A DNA stretch of 44,158 nucleotides, taken from contig NZ_JAEMHK010000022.1 of NCBI RefSeq assembly GCF_016458235.1, positions 1 through 44,158 on the forward strand, read 5' to 3'. This DNA comes from Geomonas propionica. Its GTDB lineage: Bacteria; Desulfobacterota; Desulfuromonadia; Geobacterales; Geobacteraceae. Below the pieces are notes generated by a model. The model was not told where the DNA came from and searched no databases. It saw only the letters and a list, made by a program, of their open reading frames with translations. Below are positions 32,533-41,171 of this stretch, one piece after another (position 1 is the first letter of the stretch; each line of letters starts with the position of its first letter). The translations under genes were made by a program, and so were the position numbers.

Positions 32533-33774
32533 ATGGCATTTATCAAGCCGTTCAAGGCGGTACGCCCCAAAAAAGAGCTGGCCGAGAAGGTCGCCGCTCT
32601 TCCCTATGACGTGATGAACACGGACGAGGCCATTCAGATGGCCGCCGGCAACGCGGTCAGTTTCCTGCACATCTCCCGCCCCGAGATCGATCTCCCCAGG
32701 GAAATCGATGTGCATTCGGACCCGGTGTACGTCAAGGGACGCGACAACCTCGAGAAATTCCTGGCGGAGGGCGTGCTGCTGCAGGACGAGACCGAGCGCT
32801 ACTACGTGTACCGCCAGAAGATGGGGAACATCACCCAGACCGGCCTCGTGGTCTGCGCCGGCGTGGACGACTACCAGACCGGCACCATCAAGAAGCACGA
32901 GCTGACCAGGGCGGACAAGGAGGAGGACCGCGTCAAGCACATCGACGCGCTCAATGCCAACGACGAGCCGGTCTTCTACACCTACCGCAACGACGCGGCC
33001 ATCACCGCGACCATCGACCAGGTCACCAAGGCGGCGCCTCTTTACGACTTCACCACCGATGACGGCGTCTCCCACGCCCTGTGGGATATCGCCGATCGGA
33101 AGTTGGTCGACTCCCTGACCAAGAGCTTCGCCGCCATCCCGACACTCTACGTCGCCGATGGCCATCACCGCAGCGCGGCCGCGAGCCGGGTGCGCGACCT
33201 GAGAAGGGACGCCAACCCGAAGCATACCGGCAGCGAGGAGTACAACTACTTCCTCACCGTGATCTTTCCGGACAACGAGATGACCATCATGCCCTACAAC
33301 AGGGTGGTAAAGGACCTGAACGGCCGCGGCGTCGCCGAGTTCATGGCGCGCGTGGGCGAGCGTTTCGAGGTCACCCCGGTTGCCGGCGCGGTCAACCCGG
33401 GGGAACGCCACCAATTCGGCATGTTCATCGGGGGCAAGTGGTACGAGCTCACCCCGCGCGAGGATTCTTTCCCTGAGGACGATCCGGTCGCCTCCATGGA
33501 TGTTTCCATCCTGCAGGACAACCTGCTCAGCCCGGTCCTCGGCGTGCGCAACCCGCGCACCGACCAGCGCATCCACTTCGTCGGCGGCATCCGCGGCGTC
33601 GAGGAGCTGGAGCGGGTGGTGAATTCCGGCGAGTACATGGTCGCCTTCTCGCTGTTCCCGACTTCGATCGAGGAACTGATGGCGCTGGCCGACGAGGACA
33701 AGATCATGCCGCCCAAGTCGACCTGGTTCGAGCCCAAGCTCAGAAGTGGCCTCTTCATCCACCTGTTGGATTAA
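32533..33774 (+). CDS. DUF1015 family protein
   Basis: This 413-residue cytoplasmic protein is a DUF1015 member. Landmarks are FKAVRPKKELAEKVAALPYDVMNTDEA at the N-terminus, NAVSFLHISRPEIDLP, YRQKMGNITQTGLVVC, and IKKHELTRADKEEDRVKHIDALNANDEPVFYTYRN. The central motif is YVADGHHRSAAASRVRD. The family is widespread in anaerobes and archaea. In some genomes it neighbours serine or phosphoglycerate genes, but the reaction is unproved. The DGHHR motif suggests a metal or phosphate site, which is inference. ATG 32533 has AGGAGC upstream. The gene is alone, with an intergenic repeat cluster before it. Confidence 0.9.
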   Translation: MAFIKPFKAVRPKKELAEKVAALPYDVMNTDEAIQMAAGNAVSFLHISRPEIDLPREIDVHSDPVYVKGRDNLEKFLAEGVLLQDETERYYVYRQKMGNITQTGLVVCAGVDDYQTGTIKKHELTRADKEEDRVKHIDALNANDEPVFYTYRNDAAITATIDQVTKAAPLYDFTTDDGVSHALWDIADRKLVDSLTKSFAAIPTLYVADGHHRSAAASRVRDLRRDANPKHTGSEEYNYFLTVIFPDNEMTIMPYNRVVKDLNGRGVAEFMARVGERFEVTPVAGAVNPGERHQFGMFIGGKWYELTPREDSFPEDDPVASMDVSILQDNLLSPVLGVRNPRTDQRIHFVGGIRGVEELERVVNSGEYMVAFSLFPTSIEELMALADEDKIMPPKSTWFEPKLRSGLFIHLLD

Positions 33775-33804
33775 CAACTATCGAAACCTGACGGAGGAAA
33801 GTTG

Positions 33805-34275
33805 ATGCGCAATGTAGAGAAGTTCCTCGTGCTGCTGCTGCTCATGGCGGCGATAGCCATTCCCGCCTGCTCCCAGAAGGACCCTGCCAAGCAGCCGGCA
33901 ACCGAGAAGACCGCAGCCAAGGCCGCTGCCGGGGCGGTGACCACCCCCTCCGGCCTTTCCTATACCGACCTCGTGGTGGGTACCGGCCCGTCCCCGACCT
34001 CGGGCAAGGGCGTCAAGGTGCACTACACCGGCACCCTGGAAAACGGCACCAAGTTTGACAGCTCGCTCGATCGCGGCCAGCCGTTCATCTTCCGGATCGG
34101 CGCCGGCGAAGTGATCCCGGGCTGGGACGAGGGCGTCATGTCCATGAAAGTGGGGGGCAAGAGGAAGCTGGTGGTTCCGCCGCAGCTTGGCTACGGTGCC
34201 AACGGTGCCGGCGGGGTGATCCCCCCCAACGCCACCCTCATCTTCGACGTGGAGCTGATCGACGTAGAGAAGTAA
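33805..34275 (+). CDS. FKBP-type peptidyl-prolyl isomerase lipoprotein
   Basis: This 156-residue protein is a periplasm-facing foldase. ATG 33805 is preferred over TTG 33802, with GGAGG 7 bases upstream. A signal peptide ends in a lipobox at Cys22 (IAIPAC). An Ala/Lys-rich linker (about 25-45) leads to one FKBP domain (about 50-156: VKVHYTGTLENGTKFDSSLDRGQPFIFRIGAGEVIPGWDEGVMSMKVGGKRKLVVPPQLGYG, shown in part). The aromatic and Asp residues of the FKBP pocket are visible. It catalyses cis-trans proline isomerisation of secreted proteins. It is a single gene, 30 bases after the DUF1015 stop codon. Confidence 0.95.
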   Translation: MRNVEKFLVLLLLMAAIAIPACSQKDPAKQPATEKTAAKAAAGAVTTPSGLSYTDLVVGTGPSPTSGKGVKVHYTGTLENGTKFDSSLDRGQPFIFRIGAGEVIPGWDEGVMSMKVGGKRKLVVPPQLGYGANGAGGVIPPNATLIFDVELIDVEK

Positions 34276-34367
34276 TCATACCGGCGGCTTGCAAAGGTTC
34301 CGGGGCACTGTAAAGTTGTGCTTTGTGTTTTTTTCATCCCCCGGGTCCGTTCGTTGCGAGGTGCCCC

Positions 34368-35300
34368 ATGCGCCTGTTGCCGCTGGCTTTTGTGCTGCTC
34401 CCGATCCTGATCTGTCAACAGGCCCAGGCCGGACCGAAGAGCGTCACCCTCTTTATGGATGGTGCGCGGGTGGAGCAGGAACTTCCCGCGGCAGGCGGCT
34501 TCCTGGAGCTTCCCCTGCCGGACGGCTTCGCAGCGGGGTCGCTGCGGGTGAAGGCGCCGGGGGGGATCGTGCAGCGGGTTGAGCTGGTCCCGGCCGAGCA
34601 GGATCGCCGCCGGTCGGGCGTGCTAGTCCGCCTCCGGGAGCGCCGGGGCGAGTTGCAGGACCGCATGGACGCCTTGAACCGGCGCGAGGAGATCTTCTCC
34701 GCCGCCGCCAAGTCGCAAAGCGGCAAGGCACCCAGGAAGACCAAGGCCAATCCCGATCCGGTGGTAACGCTGCAGCAGGGGACCGAGTTCGCCCTGAACC
34801 AGATGGAGGCGGTGTACCGCAGCAAGCGCAAGTGTCGGCTGGCACTCGATGCCGTGGAGCGGGAGCTCGCGTCGGCCGCCAAGGGGGTCGCCTCGGCTCG
34901 CATCTGGGTCACCGGCAACAAGGCCCGGGTCTCCTACGTCGTGGGCAGCGAGCGCTGGACCCCCAGTTATGACCTCCGTTTCTCGGGGGAGGGGGGCGCC
35001 GAGTTGCTGCTGCACGCGAAGCTGCCGCCGCGCGAGAAAGGTGTGCAGTATCAGGTGGTGCGCGGGACGGCGGCAAAACCGGGTGCGGTCGAGGCGGTGC
35101 GAGGCGATTTCCCGATCCTTGCCCGCTGCCCGCTCAACATTTCCGCTGCCGTCGGTGCGCAGCCTCCCGAGCGCTTCTCTTTCGCACCGGTCGAGGCGGG
35201 ACTCCCTCCCGGCGAAGCCGCCTTGTACTGGAAGGGCGAGTATATCGGCAGCGCCCCGTTCGCCGGGGGAGGGAGCACCGGGTTCTCGTTGGGGCAGTAG
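34368..35300 (+). CDS. Short secreted DUF4139/DUF4140-like protein
   Basis: This 310-residue secreted protein starts at ATG 34368, with a signal peptide MRLLPLAFVLLPILI ending in QQAQA. Residues about 22-75 resemble DUF4140 (SVTLFMDGARVEQELP, GSLRVKAPGGIVQRVEL). A coiled-coil middle (about 80-175) follows, then a short beta segment with VGSERWTPSYDLRFSGE. That motif (W-x-P-x-Y-D-L-R) opens DUF4139 in longer mucoidy-inhibitor-A-like proteins of about 500-600 residues. Here the domain stops early, so this looks like a compact family member rather than a broken gene, because the C-terminus (GEAALYWKGEYIGSAPFAG) is orderly. Function is unknown, probably envelope related. Confidence 0.65.
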   Translation: MRLLPLAFVLLPILICQQAQAGPKSVTLFMDGARVEQELPAAGGFLELPLPDGFAAGSLRVKAPGGIVQRVELVPAEQDRRRSGVLVRLRERRGELQDRMDALNRREEIFSAAAKSQSGKAPRKTKANPDPVVTLQQGTEFALNQMEAVYRSKRKCRLALDAVERELASAAKGVASARIWVTGNKARVSYVVGSERWTPSYDLRFSGEGGAELLLHAKLPPREKGVQYQVVRGTAAKPGAVEAVRGDFPILARCPLNISAAVGAQPPERFSFAPVEAGLPPGEAALYWKGEYIGSAPFAGGGSTGFSLGQ

Positions 35301-35309
35301 CGAACATCC

Positions 35310-35338
35310 TTGCCATTGTATGATTAAGATGTTATAAG
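35310..35338 (+). promoter_or_regulatory. Sigma-70-type promoter of the aldolase gene
   Basis: TTGCCA (35310-35315) and TATAAG (35333-35338) are separated by 17 bases. The leader to the ATG at 35388 is about 43 bases. Confidence 0.6.
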
Positions 35339-35387
35339 GAATCGGCTTTTTTTATGTGATTTGATATTCCCACCAAAAGGAGGAGAT

Positions 35388-36671
35388 ATGACTGCAACAT
35401 CTTCAGATTTCGTCAAAGCGCTGGAAGTAGGGCGTCCCCCCAACGTAGCGAAACTCTTCCCCAATTCAAAAGCATTGCTGGTCAGCGGCAAGGTCATCGA
35501 CCGCGCCATGAACGCCAAGGGGCACGCCCTGGCGCTGGCCGCCAACGGCCGTAACCACTTCGTCATCCGCGGGGTGCTCGCTGCCGCCCAGAAAGCCAAC
35601 GCAGCCGTCATCATCGAGATCGCCAAGAGCGAGGGTGGCCAGAAGGCATACTGCCCGGTCAACTACTGGAACATGGCCCGCCAGGTGGACGCCGTCGCCA
35701 ACGAGCTCGGCATCACCATCCCGGTCGCCATCCACGCCGACCACTACGGTATCAAGGGCGAGGCGGACGTAAAGTCTGCCAAGGTCGAGATCCCGAGCAT
35801 GTTCGATGCGGGCATCACTTCCATCGCCATCGACGCCTCGCACCTCCCTGATGAGGAGAACCTCCTCGCCAACATCGAATTGAGCAGCGTGATCCCGGCC
35901 TGGTCCGGCCTCGAGACCGAGGTGGGCGAGATCAAGGGGAAGGAGGGGCTCTCCACCGTTCCCGAGGCGCTCTTCCTGATCCGTGGCCTTAACGCCCACG
36001 GCATCTTCCCGGACTGGATCGCCCTCAACAACGGCACCACCCACGGCATCGAGGCTTCCGACGCCGGCATCCAGGTGGACCTCACCGCTAAAATCCACGA
36101 GGCGATCACGCAGTACGGGGTCAACGGCGCCCAGCACGGCACCTCCGGCAACAGCTACGACAGGCTGCGCGAGATCGCCCAGAAAACCCGCACCACCAAG
36201 GCCAACGTCGCGACCGCACTGCAGTTCGTCTCCTGGGGCCTCGAAGTCAACGAATACGGCAACGCCAAGCTCGACGAGAACGGCAACTTCATAAAGGTGA
36301 AGGGCGAGGGGATGACTGAGGAACTCTGGGCCGAGATGGTCGCCTTCGCCGACTCCAAGGGGTGGAAGAAGGGGGACTACAAAAACCTCAACCTCCCGTT
36401 CGAGAACAAGCTGCTGGCCCAGCCCAAGGAAGCGCGCGAGCGCATGAGCAAGAGGGTCGAGGACTTCGCCTACAACCTTATCGCCAACGTCTTCAACTCC
36501 GCCGACACCGCCCCGCTTGCCATCGACGCCATCGTCAAGGCCGGCTCCTACGACCTCGGCCCCAAAGGGAAGCGCATCGAGAACCCCGCGGAGTGGACCA
36601 AGGAGCAGCTCCCCAAGCAGGCCCAGGGGCTTTCCAAGGATAAGGGACCCGAAGGGAACTTTGAGGACTAG
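35388..36671 (+). CDS. Class II fructose-bisphosphate aldolase family protein
   Basis: This 427-residue cytoplasmic protein belongs to the class II (zinc) aldolase family and is expected to interconvert fructose-1,6-bisphosphate with dihydroxyacetone phosphate and glyceraldehyde-3-phosphate. Zinc-ligand blocks are visible: IPVAIHADHYG, IAIDASHLPDEEN, LETEVGEIKGKE, DWIALNNGTTHGIEAS and VNGAQHGTSGNSYD. The protein is longer than the common 310-350 residue forms, with extra C-terminal sequence (about 290-427), so it may be a distinct subtype. Sequence alone does not settle the substrate. ATG 35388 is preceded by AGGAGG. It is a single gene with its own promoter and terminator. Confidence 0.88.
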   Translation: MTATSSDFVKALEVGRPPNVAKLFPNSKALLVSGKVIDRAMNAKGHALALAANGRNHFVIRGVLAAAQKANAAVIIEIAKSEGGQKAYCPVNYWNMARQVDAVANELGITIPVAIHADHYGIKGEADVKSAKVEIPSMFDAGITSIAIDASHLPDEENLLANIELSSVIPAWSGLETEVGEIKGKEGLSTVPEALFLIRGLNAHGIFPDWIALNNGTTHGIEASDAGIQVDLTAKIHEAITQYGVNGAQHGTSGNSYDRLREIAQKTRTTKANVATALQFVSWGLEVNEYGNAKLDENGNFIKVKGEGMTEELWAEMVAFADSKGWKKGDYKNLNLPFENKLLAQPKEARERMSKRVEDFAYNLIANVFNSADTAPLAIDAIVKAGSYDLGPKGKRIENPAEWTKEQLPKQAQGLSKDKGPEGNFED

Positions 36672-36693
36672 CACCGCATCAAGCTGAGCAACA

Positions 36694-36719
36694 CCGGAGG
36701 GGGCCTCGCGCCCCCTTTT
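36694..36719 (+). terminator. Intrinsic terminator after the aldolase gene
   Basis: The arms GGGGGC and GCCCCC enclose a CTCGC loop and are followed by TTTT. It lies about 25 bases after the aldolase stop. Confidence 0.8.
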
Positions 36720-36747
36720 GTAGCTGGCTCTGTGAAGGGGGAAGACG

Positions 36748-37125
36748 ATGACGACAGAAAAACGTAACTTTTCACGCGTTGATTTCAGGGTTTCCGCGCT
36801 GTTGCAGGCGGAGGGGATGGCTGTCAAGGGTGAGGTGACGGACGTCAGTCTGCATGGTCTCTACATGGAGACGCAGGAACGGATCCTGGTCGGTACGCCG
36901 GTCGAGGTGACCATCTACCTTTCCGCGGCTCCCGACCCCGTCGTCATCAACGTGAAGGGGACGGTGGCGCGTCTGGTCGAGGGAGGCATCGGCTGCGCCT
37001 TCGACAAGATGGACGTGGAATCCTTCGCCCACCTGCGCAGCATCATCTCCTACCAGGGTGGCGACGAGTCCAAGGTGATGGCCGAGTTCTCCGAGTACGT
37101 GGTCAAGAAGATGCACGATGAGTAA
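36748..37125 (+). CDS. PilZ domain protein, cyclic-di-GMP receptor candidate
   Basis: This 125-residue cytoplasmic protein consists of a PilZ domain. The two binding motifs are complete: RVDFR (Arg10 and Arg14 of RxxxR) and DVSLHG (Asp32, Ser34, Gly37 of D/NxSxxG). The six-stranded barrel pattern (VKGEVTDVSLHGLYMET, VEVTIYLSAAPDPVVINVKGTVARL, GIGCAFDKMD) follows. A C-terminal helix (SFAHLRSIISYQGGD) is usual for stand-alone PilZ adaptors. It binds cyclic-di-GMP and then contacts a partner. The gene overlaps the HD gene by 8 bases (ATGAGTAA), so both are likely made together. Confidence 0.93.
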   Translation: MTTEKRNFSRVDFRVSALLQAEGMAVKGEVTDVSLHGLYMETQERILVGTPVEVTIYLSAAPDPVVINVKGTVARLVEGGIGCAFDKMDVESFAHLRSIISYQGGDESKVMAEFSEYVVKKMHDE

Positions 37126-37918
37126 TGCGGTATCCCTGCCGGACCTGGCGCCGCTGCGCGACTGGTTCAGCTCCTACTGCAACTCCTTCCGCAGCACCGA
37201 TCTGGAACTGCAGCGCAACTTCGACCTGAAGGAAGAGCACACCCGCAATGTCTGCCGCGACGCCCTGCTCATCGCACACGGCATGGGGGCGCGCTTCGAG
37301 ATGCTGGCCGAAGTCGCCGCGCTCTGCCACGACCTAGGCCGCTTCCCGCAATTCAGGGACTACCACACCTTCAAGGACAGCGAATCGCTGAACCACGCCC
37401 ACCTTTCTGCGCAGGTCATGAATCAGCACCACCTGCTCGATTTTCTACCCGCTGAGGAGCGCGGCTGTATCGAGGTCGCCGTGCGCGTCCACAACGCCTT
37501 CCTGGTGCCGGAAGGACTTCCCGCGCTGACCGCCGACCTGCTCCGACTGCTGCGGGACGCCGACAAGCTGGACATCTGGCGGGTCTTCATCGAGTACTTC
37601 AACGCCCCCGAGGATGAGCGCGCTTCCGGCGCCGGACTTGGCTTCCCCGATCTCCCCGGCTGCTCTGCCGAACCCCTGGCCGCCGTGGCCGCCGGCAGAA
37701 TGGTCCAACTCGCCACCCTGAAGAGCCTCAACGACTTCAAGCTGCTGCAGGTATCCTGGATCTACGACATCAACTTTCCGGCGACACTGCGGCTGATCCG
37801 GCAAAGGTCGGTGCTGGAGCAGTTCCGCACCATGCTCCCCCAGGACCGTGAGGTCCTCGACGTCGTGGCGCAGGTGGAGCGATACCTTGACGCGAAGTTG
37901 CGCGACTCTGCGGACTGA
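37118..37918 (+). CDS. HD domain phosphohydrolase
   Basis: This 266-residue cytoplasmic protein has an HD domain with metal ligands at His41 (EEHTRNV), His71-Asp72 (ALCHDLGRFPQF) and Asp146 (LLRDADKLDIW). HD proteins hydrolyse nucleotides, cyclic nucleotides or phosphomonoesters. The family cannot be narrowed. It lacks the GYP motif of cyclic-di-GMP HD-GYP enzymes. The HDLGRFPQ form is found in uncharacterised metal-dependent phosphohydrolases. It overlaps the PilZ gene upstream and is followed after 24 bases by a Cas6-like gene, so this is an unusual trio. Confidence 0.9.
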   Translation: MSNAVSLPDLAPLRDWFSSYCNSFRSTDLELQRNFDLKEEHTRNVCRDALLIAHGMGARFEMLAEVAALCHDLGRFPQFRDYHTFKDSESLNHAHLSAQVMNQHHLLDFLPAEERGCIEVAVRVHNAFLVPEGLPALTADLLRLLRDADKLDIWRVFIEYFNAPEDERASGAGLGFPDLPGCSAEPLAAVAAGRMVQLATLKSLNDFKLLQVSWIYDINFPATLRLIRQRSVLEQFRTMLPQDREVLDVVAQVERYLDAKLRDSAD

Positions 37919-37942
37919 CCCGCACGCACAAAGGAAACAGCA

Positions 37943-38815
37943 GTGGAACTGCATTACGCGAGGCTGTGGTTCAGCTTCACCCTGAAACATGACCTCACCG
38001 ATCCCTACGCCTTCTACGCAACCCGGGCCGACTTCGAGTCCGCCTTTCGCACCGCCGTCTCCTGCAAGCGGGGGGACTGCGCCGGCTGCCGGCGCGACGA
38101 CTGCGACTTTGCCGCCACTTTCGCGCAACCGGTCGCGGATGACCCGGAAGCAGTCCGGCGCCACCAAAAACCACCCCTCCCGTTCGTCTTCGATTTCCCG
38201 ACGCTCCCGCCCGCTCCCAACCGCGGGGGCGTCTGCGAACTCGCCCTCACCCTGGTCGGCAGCTCCGTTCAGCATCTCCCGACCTACCTCGCGGCGGTCC
38301 GGCTTCTCATCGAGAGCAAAGGAGGCGTACCTTCCGGCGTGGCAGCCGAATCACCCGGAGGAGAGCGCGCCGGGTACGCCGGTGACGGATCGCAGCCCCT
38401 GCCGCTGCTCGGTTCCCTGGACCCGTCCCTCACCGGGCCGCTGCCGACTGAAACGGTGACCATTTGCCTTGTGACCCCCCTCAAGCTGGTGCGGGACGGG
38501 CGCCTGCTCAAGAGCCTCACCTTTGCCGACTTCACCCGCACCCTCATGCGCAGGGTGTCCTCCCTCGCCTACCACTATGAAGGCGCCGAACCGGCGCTCG
38601 ATTACCGTTGGCTGTCCGGGCAAAGCGAGTCGGTGCGCACTGTCGCCTCCGATTGCCGCTTCATATCCTGGAACGGCCGCCCCGCCGGTATTCTCGGTAC
38701 TGCCCGCTTTGCCGGCGACCTGGAACCCTTCCACCTGTTGCTGCAATTGGGGCAAGCCACCCATCTCGGCAAAGGCGCCTCGTTCGGTTTCGGTTGTTAC
38801 CGTGTGGAAGGGTAG
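37943..38815 (+). CDS. Cas6-like RAMP family protein (orphan)
   Basis: This 290-residue protein resembles Cas6, the endoribonuclease that cuts pre-crRNA. GTG 37943 has AAAGGAA 8 bases upstream. A cysteine cluster near the N-terminus (Cys41, Cys46, Cys49, Cys54) resembles the Cys region of some Cas6 and RAMP proteins. The middle holds VTICLVTPLKLVRDGRLL, TLMRRVSSLAYHY and SWNGRPAGILGTARF. The C-terminal glycine-rich loop GQATHLGKGASFGFGCYRVEG (270-290) is the diagnostic RAMP motif. No CRISPR repeats or other cas genes lie in the window. It could work on arrays elsewhere or on other RNAs. Confidence 0.75.
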   Translation: MELHYARLWFSFTLKHDLTDPYAFYATRADFESAFRTAVSCKRGDCAGCRRDDCDFAATFAQPVADDPEAVRRHQKPPLPFVFDFPTLPPAPNRGGVCELALTLVGSSVQHLPTYLAAVRLLIESKGGVPSGVAAESPGGERAGYAGDGSQPLPLLGSLDPSLTGPLPTETVTICLVTPLKLVRDGRLLKSLTFADFTRTLMRRVSSLAYHYEGAEPALDYRWLSGQSESVRTVASDCRFISWNGRPAGILGTARFAGDLEPFHLLLQLGQATHLGKGASFGFGCYRVEG

Positions 38816-38847
38816 GGAGCCGTGCCTCGTTTTGAATAATTAGAATC

Positions 38848-38875
38848 TTGTAATATCCTTCTGCTTGGCTAGAAT
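38848..38875 (+). promoter_or_regulatory. Candidate sigma-70 promoter of ftsH
   Basis: TTGTAA (38848-38853) and TAGAAT (38870-38875) are separated by 16 bases, about 40 bases before the ATG at 38916. No clear heat-shock sigma-32 site was seen. Confidence 0.45.
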
Positions 38876-38915
38876 TCGAAAGTGTCTTTTTCAGCCCAGT
38901 TGGAGGAGCAGGGTC

Positions 38916-40766
<1,851 letters not shown>

Positions 40767-40872
40767 CCGGCACGCACGCGCAGAGCCACCTCACAGTGCA
40801 CCGGCGTCAGGCAGTCGGCCGTCAGAGCAGGTCCCGCCAGTGGGCCAGGTAGAGCAGCCGCCGGATCCCTCA

Positions 40873-41034
40873 CTAGTAGATGATGATGTAACCCTTCTTG
40901 CTGGCGATCCCCGTTATCTCAAGCGTATCCTTGATCTTGAACGTCTCGCCATCCAGCGTGAAGATGTACCCATCCCCTTCAGGTACCGCCAACTCAATCA
41001 GTGACTCAAACGATGCTGTCTTAATGGTTTCCAT
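40873..41034 (-). CDS. 53-residue small protein, possibly leaderless
   Basis: I do not know this family for certain. The frame starts at ATG 41034 and encodes METIKTASFESLIELAVPEG, then DGYIFTLDGETFKIKDTLEI and TGIASKKGYIIIY. The alternation of hydrophobic and polar residues predicts a small beta-rich fold, and codon use looks coding. No Shine-Dalgarno sequence precedes it. A promoter at 41042-41070 (minus strand) would start transcription at or right beside the ATG, so the mRNA may be leaderless. It lies between ftsH and malQ, on the opposite strand. No terminator was recognised. It is reported as a likely gene with unknown function. Confidence 0.6.
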   Translation of the reverse strand: METIKTASFESLIELAVPEGDGYIFTLDGETFKIKDTLEITGIASKKGYIIIY

Positions 41035-41041
41035 GGGCCGC

Positions 41042-41070
41042 ACTATACCATTTGGCGCGTAAGCCGTAAA
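41042..41070 (-). promoter_or_regulatory. Promoter placing the start point at the ATG of the 53-residue gene
   Basis: On the minus strand TTTACG (41070-41065) and TATAGT (41047-41042) are separated by 17 bases. Seven bases separate the -10 from the ATG at 41034, the normal distance to a transcription start. Confidence 0.55.
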
Positions 41071-41171
41071 GGCTTTGCATCATTGCATTACAACCGATTT
41101 ATGTCATAGTGATGTCTGCTCATTTTCCGGCACCGTCTTTTGTTGCCCATTTCAATGCAATCGAGGTCTAC

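Noticed and set aside
31690..33777. Long open frame of about 695 codons on the minus strand
   Set aside because: It covers the SPOR-NlpC and DUF1015 genes in antisense and shows no domain. High GC keeps stop codons rare in that frame.
37943..38815. CRISPR array near the Cas6-like gene
   Set aside because: No regularly spaced direct repeats were seen anywhere in the window.
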